Shown here: one piece after another, positions 1 to 5,686 of the stretch | How the letters are laid out: every line of letters begins with the position of its first letter | How positions within the stretch are numbered: the first letter of the stretch is position 1 | Notes under the pieces: model-generated | What the model saw: only the letters and a program-made list of their open reading frames with translations | The model's database searches: none | Told to the model about the DNA's origin: nothing | Assembly: GCA_944393755.1 (NCBI GenBank) | Contig: CALYBF010000091.1 | Span: forward strand, 1-6,051 | Length of the DNA: 6,051 bases | Direction: 5' to 3' | From: an uncultured Clostridia bacterium | GTDB taxonomy: Bacteria; Bacillota; Clostridia; TANB77; CAG-508 | Translations under genes and position numbers: made by a program

Positions 1-102
1 TTTTATTAACCTAGAATCTGATGATATATTTGTTATATCTAATTCTAAATTTCCTTTTGTTTCTAAAATTTCAATATCTTTTAAAACTTCTTTTAATTTC
101 AT
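1..102 (-). CDS. murE: MurE-like UDP-MurNAc-tripeptide ligase, N-terminal fragment (runs off the window)
   Basis: Only the first 34 codons are present; the gene continues beyond the left edge. It starts at an ATG (complement of 100-102), preceded on the minus strand by an AAAGGG ribosome binding site at about 114-119. The visible protein begins MKLKEVLKDIEIL and reaches the segment NISSDSRLIK. This pattern, a short Lys/Leu-rich opening followed by I-x-x-D-S-R, is the usual start of MurE, the cytoplasmic ligase that adds the third amino acid (meso-diaminopimelate or lysine) to UDP-MurNAc-L-Ala-D-Glu in peptidoglycan synthesis. MurF shares the D-S-R motif, so MurF is the main alternative. None of the ATP-binding or ligase domain is visible. 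The Arg in DSR is AGG, one of only two AGG codons I found. The gene lies just downstream of the tRNA terminator, and I see no convincing separate promoter. Confidence 0.6.
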   Translation of the reverse strand, partial: MKLKEVLKDIEILETKGNLELDITNISSDSRLIK

Positions 103-118
103 AATATAGACACCCTTT

Positions 119-155
119 ATAAAAATAAAGAGTTATTTAACAAATTAATAACTCT
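119..155 (-). terminator. Rho-independent terminator downstream of tRNA-Arg
   Basis: Read on the minus strand, AGAGTTAT (148-155) pairs with ATAACTCT (129-136), extendable by one T-A pair, around an AT-rich loop of about 9 nt. A T-rich tail (TTATTTTTAT) follows at once. It begins about 10 bases after the tRNA CCA end, so it should end the tRNA transcript and separate it from the murE-like gene. The stem has few GC pairs, but the tail is good. Confidence 0.75.
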
Positions 156-165
156 CTAAAATGTA

Positions 166-242
<77 letters not shown>

Positions 243-262
243 ATTTCCAAATGACAATTTAT

Positions 263-291
263 ATAATAGCACAAAAAAAGCCCTGTGTCAA
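263..291 (-). promoter_or_regulatory. Near-consensus sigma-A promoter of tRNA-Arg
   Basis: On the minus strand TTGACA (286-291) is followed by a 17-nt spacer and TATTAT (263-268). An extended -10 TG (TGC before TATTAT) is also present. The predicted transcript start is near 256, about 14 nt before the mature tRNA 5' end at 242. The promoter lies just beyond the +1-frame stop of the exporter gene (310-312). In the exporter's unshifted frame it would have to be coding sequence, which supports the shifted C-terminus. Confidence 0.85.
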
Positions 292-309
292 CAAGTTTAG
301 GAGAAAAAA

Positions 310-917
310 TTAAAAAACTAGCCCGAATAATGCCAATAATACCAAAAAGAAGGAATAAAATATTAGATAATATCTTAACAAAATTAGCATTAAACTTAGA
401 TTTTAGAAATCTGCCAAAGAAAAGAGCAAGAAGATTACTAAAAACCATACCACAAATAGAACCTAGTATTAATGTTATTTTATAATTTGGATAATTAATA
501 CCTAAACCTAAAGAAGCAAGAAAAGTCTTATCACCAAGTTCACCAATTATAATACTAAGTGCAATTACAAAAATATAATTCAATTTTATATTAGAAATTT
601 TTTCTAAAAAAGAAGATTTGTTTTTAGACTCTAGCTTTTTTTCTGGTAGAAAACCTAAAATTCCAAACAAGAGAAAAGAAATACATGTAAAAATTTCTAA
701 ATAAAATCTAAAAGTTTCATTTTCAAAAGAACCAAGTTTACTACCAAAAAGAATAGCTAAACCGTGGCTAAAAAAAGTACCTATTGCAACACCGAAGTAA
801 TATGTTTTTTGCTCTATCTTTAGTAGAAAAAGATAAAACTAAAAGTTGAGTTTTATCACCAAGCTCAGATAAAAAAACAAGAGAAAAACTAATAAAAAAA
901 GTATAAATAAATTCCAT
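310..917 (-). CDS. TMEM165/GDT1 (UPF0016) family membrane cation exporter, interrupted by two +1 shifts at CGG
   Basis: The ATG start (complement of 915-917) has an AGAGGTG ribosome binding site 8 nt upstream. The gene is continuous only if one base is skipped twice, at 794 and at 325. The joined product is 201 aa: 41 residues, then 156, then GLVF and a TAA stop. It shows the two-repeat build of the family: ELGDKT at residues 18-23 in the first membrane repeat and ELGDKT again at 126-131 in the second, each followed by further hydrophobic helices, with a charged linker (EKKLESKNKS) at about 92-101. In this family the acidic ELGDKT motifs line the ion path; members export Mn2+ or exchange Ca2+/Mn2+ for protons. 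The length is normal. Between the two breaks the frame is open and typical of the family, which argues against old decay. Without the shifts the N-terminal part becomes nonsense after residue 41, and the C-terminus would run through the tRNA promoter into the tRNA. Substrate is inferred from the family only. A recent pseudogene or sequence error is the alternative. Confidence 0.85.
323..325 (-). other. In-frame CGG, third putative +1 shift site (exporter C-terminus)
   Basis: The minus strand reads GGC ATT ATT C GGG CTA GTT TTT TAA. Skipping the C gives GIIGLVF and a stop at 310-312, a natural end for the last membrane helix. Without skipping, codon CGG (Arg) opens an extension of about 30 residues encoded by the tRNA promoter and the start of the tRNA gene. 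Confidence 0.65.
792..794 (-). other. In-frame CGG, first putative +1 shift site (exporter N-terminal repeat)
   Basis: The minus strand reads AAC ATA TTA CTT C GGT GTT GCA ATA GGT. Zero frame gives NILL followed by RCCNRYFF, which is unlike a membrane protein of this family. Skipping the C gives NILLGVAIGTFFSHG, the expected helix with conserved glycines. The extra base is the C complementary to G794. Confidence 0.8.
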
Positions 918-969
918 AAACAAAACACCTCTTAGTAATTTCTATGCACAAATATTTAATAATAGACGC

Positions 970-1011
970 TAAACTTTTACGGAAATACCAGATGTATAAT
1001 GTGAAAGTTTT
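970..1011. repeat. Imperfect inverted repeat in the divergent intergenic region, possible operator
   Basis: TAAACTTTTAC (970-980) and GTGAAAGTTTT (1001-1011) are reverse complements at 9 of 11 positions, separated by 20 nt that end in TATAAT (995-1000). The symmetry around a -10-like box between two divergent genes suggests a regulator site. I recognise no known operator consensus, and AT-rich DNA makes chance symmetry common. Confidence 0.3.
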
Positions 1012-1021
1012 GTGAACAAGC

Positions 1022-1050
1022 TTTACTTTAAAAAAAGAAAATGGTAATAT
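1022..1050 (+). promoter_or_regulatory. Candidate promoter of the ABC transporter operon
   Basis: TTTACT (1022-1027), a 17-nt spacer and TAATAT (1045-1050) with an extended -10 TGG directly before it. The expected start near 1057 leaves a leader of about 36 nt before the GTG. The TATAAT at 995-1000 is an alternative -10, but it lacks a good -35 box at the right distance. Confidence 0.45.
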
Positions 1051-1092
1051 TATATTTGATAAAAAGAGAATTAAAAAAAGGAGGAATTTTTT

Positions 1093-2035
1093 GTGATAGA
1101 AGTTAAAAATGTTACAAAAAAATATGGAAAATTTGTAGCCATTGATAACATAAGTTTCACTATAAATGAAGGTGAAATAGTTGGACTTTTACGGACCAAA
1201 TGGAGCAGGAAAAAGTACAACAATGAATATGCTTACAGGTTACATTGAGCAAACAGAAGGAGATATTATAATTGACGGTTATGATATGTTAAAAAGACCT
1301 AAAAAAGCAAAAAAAGAAATCGGTTATATGCCAGAAGGAGTGCCACTTTATACAGATTTAACAGTAAAAGAATTTGTAACATATATGGCAGAAATAAAAA
1401 AAGTAGATAAAAAGACAAGAAAAGAAAGAGTAGAAAAAATCATTGAACAGACAGGTTTAAAAGATGTAGAAAAGAAATTAATAAAAAATCTATCTAGAGG
1501 TTATAAACAAAGAGTATCAATGGCAGGAGCATTAGTAGGAGAACCTAAAATATTAATTTTAGATGAACCAACAGTAGGTTTAGATCCAAAGCAAATAACA
1601 GAAATAAGAAATCTAATAAAAGAACTTGGAAAAACACATACTGTAATACTAAGCTCACACATATTATCAGAAGTAAGTCAAATATGTAATAAAGTAATTA
1701 TTATAAATAAAGGAAAAATAGTTGCAATAGACACACCAGAAAATTTAGAAAATAAAGTAAGTAATAAAAACTGTATTTATGTAACAGTAGAAGATATTGA
1801 AAATAAGATGAAAGATATTAAAGATAAAATAAAAGATATTAATAAGTTAGAATTAATAAAAGAAAATGAAGATGGAACAAAAGAATATATGATTGAATCA
1901 AAAGAAGGAATTGATTTAAGAAAAATCTTATTTACAGAACTTGCTAAAGAAAATATAACAATATTTGAGATGAAAAAAGCTGATAGCACACTAGAGGAAG
2001 CTTTTATGAAAGTAATAGAAGGAGGTAATAAATAA
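1093..2035 (+). CDS. ABC transporter ATP-binding protein (GldA/NosF-like), interrupted by one +1 shift at CGG
   Basis: Translation should start at GTG 1093, with a perfect AGGAGG at 1079-1084 eight nt upstream. The first 33 codons give MIEVKNVTKKYGKF...EGEIVGLL, the normal N-terminal strand and A-loop region of an ABC ATPase. One extra C at 1192 then breaks the frame inside Walker A. Skipping it gives GLL-GPNGAGKST, and the frame stays open to TAA 2033-2035, for 313 aa in all, the usual family length. Further motifs: GYMPE in the Q-loop region (about 77-81), signature LSRGYKQRV (about 133-141), Walker B ILILDEP (about 153-159), GLDP D-loop (about 162-165) and the H-loop His near 189. The C-terminal 100 residues are the Lys/Glu-rich extension common in this subfamily. 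The stop overlaps the permease start (TAATG), so the two are translationally coupled. It powers export by the following ABC-2 permease; the substrate is unknown. An internal TTG start at 1181 would lack the first strands and is not credible. Confidence 0.9.
1192..1194 (+). other. In-frame CGG, second putative +1 shift site (ATPase Walker A)
   Basis: The sequence reads GGA CTT TTA C GGA CCA AAT GGA GCA GGA AAA. Zero frame gives GLLRTKWSRKK; skipping the C gives GLLGPNGAGK, the invariant phosphate-binding loop. The break point is fixed to within a few bases because both sides match the consensus. The catalytic core follows intact and without stops for 280 codons. Confidence 0.85.
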
Positions 2036-2715
2036 TGTTTGCAGTGATGAAAAAAGAATTAAAAACTTATTTTTGTTCACCTGTTGGTTATGTGTTTATA
2101 GGGCTATTTTTAATAATGTTTAGTATATTCTTTTATGTAGATGTATTCCAATATGGAAGTACAAACTTTGAATATATATTTTATTCAGGTGCAACAATTC
2201 TTACATTTATTACTCCAATACTTACAATGAGAACAATAGCAGAAGAAAGAAAAAATGGAACAGAACAACTACTTTTAACATCACCACTTAGTATTACAAA
2301 AGTAGTATTAGGTAAATTTATAGCAGCAACAATAATAGTAATAATTACAGAAATATGCACATTTTTATATTTTGGGATATTAAGCTTTTTTGGAACACCT
2401 CATATTACAACAGCATTAGTAACATTACTTGGTTTCCTACTTCTTGCAGTTAGTTATATATCATTTGGAATTTTAGCATCTAGTATTACAGAAAACCAAA
2501 TAATTGCAGGGGTAATAACAATAGGATTTTTCATATTAACTTGGTTTTTACCAAACTTTAGTGAAGTATTTACTAATTTTTCATTAATAAATATGTTCTC
2601 TAAATTCCCAACAGGGCAAATTGATATTGCAGATACTGTAACATATGTAACATTTACAATATTGTGTTTACTTCTTACAGTTATAGTAATGCAAAGAAGA
2701 AAAAGTGTAAGATAG
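2035..2715 (+). CDS. ABC-2 type permease (GldF/NosY-like)
   Basis: A 226-aa integral membrane protein starting at ATG 2035, one base inside the ATPase stop, with GGAGG at 2021-2025. It opens MFAVMKKELKTYFCSPVGY, the usual cytoplasmic start of GldF-type permeases. Six hydrophobic segments lie near residues 17-36, 50-67, 95-117, 126-147, 155-172 and 202-219. After the second segment comes RTIAEERKNGTEQLLLTSPL (66-85), the conserved cytoplasmic loop that couples ABC-2 permeases to the ATPase. The length is normal for the short GldF type. The TAG stop is part of the TAGGAGGG ribosome binding site of the next gene. The protein should form the membrane channel of the transporter as a dimer, or together with the next product. 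The substrate cannot be read from sequence. Confidence 0.9.
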   Translation: MFAVMKKELKTYFCSPVGYVFIGLFLIMFSIFFYVDVFQYGSTNFEYIFYSGATILTFITPILTMRTIAEERKNGTEQLLLTSPLSITKVVLGKFIAATIIVIITEICTFLYFGILSFFGTPHITTALVTLLGFLLLAVSYISFGILASSITENQIIAGVITIGFFILTWFLPNFSEVFTNFSLINMFSKFPTGQIDIADTVTYVTFTILCLLLTVIVMQRRKSVR

Positions 2716-2728
2716 GAGGGAAGTAAAA

Positions 2729-4288
2729 TTGGAAAAAGATAAAAAAGAAAATTTAAAAGACGAAAATAAAAACAATAAACCAGTCAAGGTAGAAAAGAAA
2801 AAGAAAGAAAAAAAAGAAAGAAAACCAAGCAAATTTATCCAAACGATTAAGAAAAAATGGTTAATAGATGGAACAAAAACAATAATTTTAGTGTTAGTTT
2901 TAATAGCAGTATTTCTAGCTATAAATACAGTTTTACACAATTTAGATTTAGCACCAATAGATTTTAGCCAAGAAAAATTATATACATTAACAGATGAAAG
3001 TAAGGAAAAAGTTAAAAATATAGATAAAAATGTTAATATATATTTTATAGGATATACAGATGAAGATTCAAATTTAGATTTAGCAAAACAATATCATAAT
3101 GCTAATGAAAAAATAACAGCAGAAGCGGTAGATATAAATAATAGACCAGATTTAGCAAACAAATATGGAATAGAAAGTGGAATGCAAGGAATAATTGTAG
3201 AGTGTGGAGAAAAATCACAAGTACTATCAGCATCTGATTTATACACATATGATACAACAACATATGAACAAATAAGTATAGCAGAAGAAAAATTAACAAG
3301 TGCAATTACATCTGTTACAACAGATGATGTACCAAAAGTATATTTTTTAGAGGGGTATAGTGGTTTTTCATTAAACCAAAATATGTATTTATTAAGTATG
3401 TACCTAGAAAATGAAATATATGAAATAGATACTTTAAATGTATTATCAGTAGGAAATGTGCCAGAAGATTGTGATACATTAATTATTACAACACCTACAA
3501 AAGATTTTGATGATATCGCCACAAAATCAATAACAGATTATATAAATAGAGGTGGAAATATCTTATGGTTAAATGCAGCAGTAGTAAATGAACAAGATTT
3601 TACAAATGTAAATTCTATACTTGCAATGTATGGTGTAAAACCATTTACAGTTGGAACAATAAGAGAAACAGATACATCAAAAATGCTTAGCAATTCACCA
3701 GATTTAATTATACCAGAATTAGAATATAGTGAAATAACAAAAGATTTATATAATACAACAGGAGCAATTTTTGTAAATGCAACTAAAATTAATGTAGATG
3801 AAGATGGATTAGAAGATTTAAAAGTAAATAAAGTAGATTTAGCAAGAACAAGTAATGATGCTTATTTTAGAACTAATTTTAATAACCAACAAAATGAAGC
3901 AGTAGAAGGTGAAGAAATAGGAAGCTTCCTAGTCGGAGCAGAACTTGACAAAACAATAAAAGAAGCAAACGAGGAAACAGGAGAGAAAGAAATTACATCA
4001 AAACTTGTTATATATGGAGAAAACTACTTTATATCAGATTATCAATTAAATCAAAGCTCACAATATGGAGCAATACAACTTGGATATAATAGAGATTTAA
4101 TGATAAATTCAATATCATATTTAGTAGATAGACCAGAAGACATTACAGCAAGAAAATCTACAGGAACTGTAACATATAATGCAACAGAAGAACAAGATAC
4201 AATAATTAGAATAACAATATTTGCAGTACCAATACTAATAGTTTTAGCTGGAATATTAGTATGGCAAGTAAGAAGAAGAAAAAAATGA
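2729..4288 (+). CDS. GldG-like ABC transporter auxiliary protein (ABC_transp_aux domain)
   Basis: A 519-aa protein from TTG 2729, with AGGAGGG eight nt upstream. Residues 1-50 are very rich in Lys and Glu and should lie in the cytoplasm. A membrane helix spans about 51-69. Directly after it, DFSQEKLYTLTDESK (78-92) is the signature opening of GldG-type proteins (D-x-S-x-x-K-x-Y-T-L). A large domain of about 400 residues follows on the outer face, with segments such as VPKVYFLEGYSG and DTLIITTPTKDF typical of the uncharacterised ABC auxiliary domain. A last helix lies at about 494-513, and the protein ends in RRRKK inside the cell. Order and spacing mirror the gldA-gldF-gldG arrangement of gliding bacteria. 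In Firmicutes such operons occur without gliding, so export or envelope maintenance is a safer role. TTG is the only start that fits the ribosome binding site. Confidence 0.85.
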   Translation: MEKDKKENLKDENKNNKPVKVEKKKKEKKERKPSKFIQTIKKKWLIDGTKTIILVLVLIAVFLAINTVLHNLDLAPIDFSQEKLYTLTDESKEKVKNIDKNVNIYFIGYTDEDSNLDLAKQYHNANEKITAEAVDINNRPDLANKYGIESGMQGIIVECGEKSQVLSASDLYTYDTTTYEQISIAEEKLTSAITSVTTDDVPKVYFLEGYSGFSLNQNMYLLSMYLENEIYEIDTLNVLSVGNVPEDCDTLIITTPTKDFDDIATKSITDYINRGGNILWLNAAVVNEQDFTNVNSILAMYGVKPFTVGTIRETDTSKMLSNSPDLIIPELEYSEITKDLYNTTGAIFVNATKINVDEDGLEDLKVNKVDLARTSNDAYFRTNFNNQQNEAVEGEEIGSFLVGAELDKTIKEANEETGEKEITSKLVIYGENYFISDYQLNQSSQYGAIQLGYNRDLMINSISYLVDRPEDITARKSTGTVTYNATEEQDTIIRITIFAVPILIVLAGILVWQVRRRKK

Positions 4289-4318
4289 GAAAAAGTGGGA
4301 CACCTACTTTTTGTCTCA
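4286..4318. repeat. Long hairpin over the operon stop codon, with T-tract on the minus strand
   Basis: TGAGAAAAAGTGGG (4286-4299) pairs with CCTACTTTTTGTCTCA (4303-4318) through about 14 pairs, with one bulged G and one G-U, around the 3-nt loop ACA. The first bases are the TGA stop of the GldG-like gene. On the plus strand the stem is followed by A-rich, not T-rich, sequence. On the minus strand it runs into seven T's. It could be a bidirectional or antisense terminator, an mRNA 3'-end stabiliser, or a copy of a dispersed palindromic repeat. Confidence 0.6.
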
Positions 4319-4340
4319 AAATATAAAAAAATAAATGTAA

Positions 4341-4385
4341 AATAGAAGTTAGAAATAGATATGTTTTCTAGCTTCTATTATTTTC
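4341..4385 (+). terminator. Probable Rho-independent terminator of the ABC operon
   Basis: AATAGAAGTTAGAAA (4341-4355) pairs over 15 bp, with one G-U, with TTTCTAGCTTCTATT (4365-4379) around a 9-nt loop, followed by ATTTTC. The stem is long but AT-rich and the T run is short, so efficiency is uncertain. Its place between the operon and the next promoter fits a terminator. Confidence 0.6.
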
Positions 4386-4429
4386 AGAAAATATATAAAA
4401 CTAAAATAAAATATGAAAAAGATATTTTC

Positions 4430-4458
4430 TTGCTTTTTTACATATCTTATAGTAAAAT
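4430..4458 (+). promoter_or_regulatory. Candidate sigma-A promoter of the DUF5711-like gene
   Basis: TTGCTT (4430-4435), a 17-nt spacer and TAAAAT (4453-4458). The start would be near 4465, leaving a leader of about 23 nt that contains AAGGAGA (4474-4480) before ATG 4488. TATAGT a few bases upstream is an overlapping alternative -10. Confidence 0.5.
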
Positions 4459-4487
4459 AAAAACATCAAAACTAAGGAGAAAAAGAA

Positions 4488-5672
4488 ATGAAAGATGTGT
4501 GGAAAGATATAGAACCAGAAGTAAAAAAAATAAACAAAAAAAAGATAATAATAACAACAATAGTAGTGGTAATTGCTATAGCAATTATTATAATAGTTGG
4601 TTTGTATATGACAAATCGTGATGTTAGAGATTGGATAGATAGAAATATATTTAGAAAAGAAGTAGAACAAGATAAAGCAATAACAATAGATTTTAATGAA
4701 ACATTAAATTCAAATGTATATGCTTTTAATAGATATATAGGAATACTTAATCAAACAAAATTCACCATATATGGAAGTACAGGAAATAAAGAAGAAGAGC
4801 TAGAAATACAAATATCTAACCCAATATTTAGTTCTGCAAATAGATTTTTAGCTATAGCAGAAAATGGTGGACAAAGGTTATATTTAATATCAGACAAAAA
4901 CATATCTTGGCAAGCAGAAATAGATGGAAATATATCACAAATATTTGTAAATAAAAATGGATATGTAGCGGTAATAATTACAGGAACAAGCCATAAAGCA
5001 GTAATAAAAACATTTAGCCCAGACGGAAAAGAAATGTTTACAACATTTTTAGCAAACACGAGAGCTGTAGATATAAGTATATCAAATGATAATAAATATC
5101 TTGCAATTGCAGAAGTAGATACATCTGGAGCAGTTATACAATCAGGTGTTAGAATAATGTCTGTGGACAAGGCGGAAAAAGACCCAACAAACTCATTAGA
5201 AAAAACATATAAAAGTGAAACAGGAAAACTTATAACAAATATAAAATACCAAGATAAGGGCAAATTAATTTGTATGTATACAGATTCTATAAATATAATA
5301 GAAAACGAAACAGAAAGTGAATTAGTAAATAGTAATGATAAAAAAATAACCTTTCAATCAATAGATTTAGAAAATAGTGCTTGTTATGTAGAAGAAAAAT
5401 CATCTGGACTATTTACAGCAGATTCAATTGTAAGTATAATAAATTCTGATAATAAAGAGACAAAGCAATATTTAGTAAACTATGTAGCAAGAGAGATATA
5501 TACAAACGGAAATATAATTGCTCTAAATTTAGGAACAGACATAGAATTTATAAGCACAGGCGGATGGCTTGTTAAAAGATATGTAGCAAACCAAGAAATA
5601 ACAAATATAGTTGTTTCAGACTCTATTGCAGGAATTATTTATAGAGATAAAATAGAAATTATAAATTTATAA
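4488..5672 (+). CDS. DUF5711-like membrane-anchored beta-propeller protein
   Basis: A 394-aa protein from ATG 4488, with AAGGAGA seven nt upstream. The first 19 residues are charged and Lys-rich. A single membrane helix spans about 20-41. A basic/acidic neck follows (NRDVRDWIDRNIFRKEV, about 43-59). The rest, about 330 residues, is a string of short beta-rich units of the type seen in WD40/YVTN-like propellers: repeated patterns such as FLAIAENGGQRLYLIS, YVAVIITG, KYLAIAEV and the closing ITNIVVSDSIAGIIYRD. There is no signal peptidase site, so it is probably anchored with its propeller outside. Layout, size and the CvpA-type neighbour fit the DUF5711 family of Clostridia, whose function I do not know. 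The family name comes from memory of its architecture and is not certain. It contains the window's only CGT codon and one AGG; its other Arg codons are AGA. Only 14 nt separate it from the next gene, so the two are likely co-transcribed. Confidence 0.7.
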   Translation: MKDVWKDIEPEVKKINKKKIIITTIVVVIAIAIIIIVGLYMTNRDVRDWIDRNIFRKEVEQDKAITIDFNETLNSNVYAFNRYIGILNQTKFTIYGSTGNKEEELEIQISNPIFSSANRFLAIAENGGQRLYLISDKNISWQAEIDGNISQIFVNKNGYVAVIITGTSHKAVIKTFSPDGKEMFTTFLANTRAVDISISNDNKYLAIAEVDTSGAVIQSGVRIMSVDKAEKDPTNSLEKTYKSETGKLITNIKYQDKGKLICMYTDSINIIENETESELVNSNDKKITFQSIDLENSACYVEEKSSGLFTADSIVSIINSDNKETKQYLVNYVAREIYTNGNIIALNLGTDIEFISTGGWLVKRYVANQEITNIVVSDSIAGIIYRDKIEIINL

Positions 5673-5686
5673 AAGGGGAGTATATT

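Noticed and set aside
104..142. Promoter-like TTGTTA/TATAAA pair ahead of the murE-like gene on the minus strand
   Set aside because: Its start point would fall inside or after the ribosome binding site and leave no leader; it also overlaps the tRNA terminator.
285..485. Short plus-strand reading frame opposite the exporter gene
   Set aside because: It lies antisense to the second half of the exporter, is rich in Lys/Arg/Ile as expected from the complement, and has no family resemblance.
1181..1192. Internal TTG start for the ABC ATPase at 1181
   Set aside because: It would remove the N-terminal strands and the A-loop region, while a perfect AGGAGG-GTG start exists upstream in the zero frame.
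310..1200. Reassignment of CGG to a different amino acid as the whole explanation
   Set aside because: At all three sites the reading frame itself changes by +1; reading CGG as another residue would leave the downstream sequence out of frame.
1777..3522. Several minus-strand frames inside the ABC operon
   Set aside because: They are antisense shadows of well-supported genes, rich in Ser/Phe/Ile from complemented AT-rich codons, and lack ribosome binding sites.
4361..4621. Plus-strand frame and its minus counterpart across the gap before the DUF5711-like gene
   Set aside because: It begins in the terminator hairpin, overlaps the start of the real gene in another frame, and has a low-complexity Asn/Ser/Tyr-rich composition.
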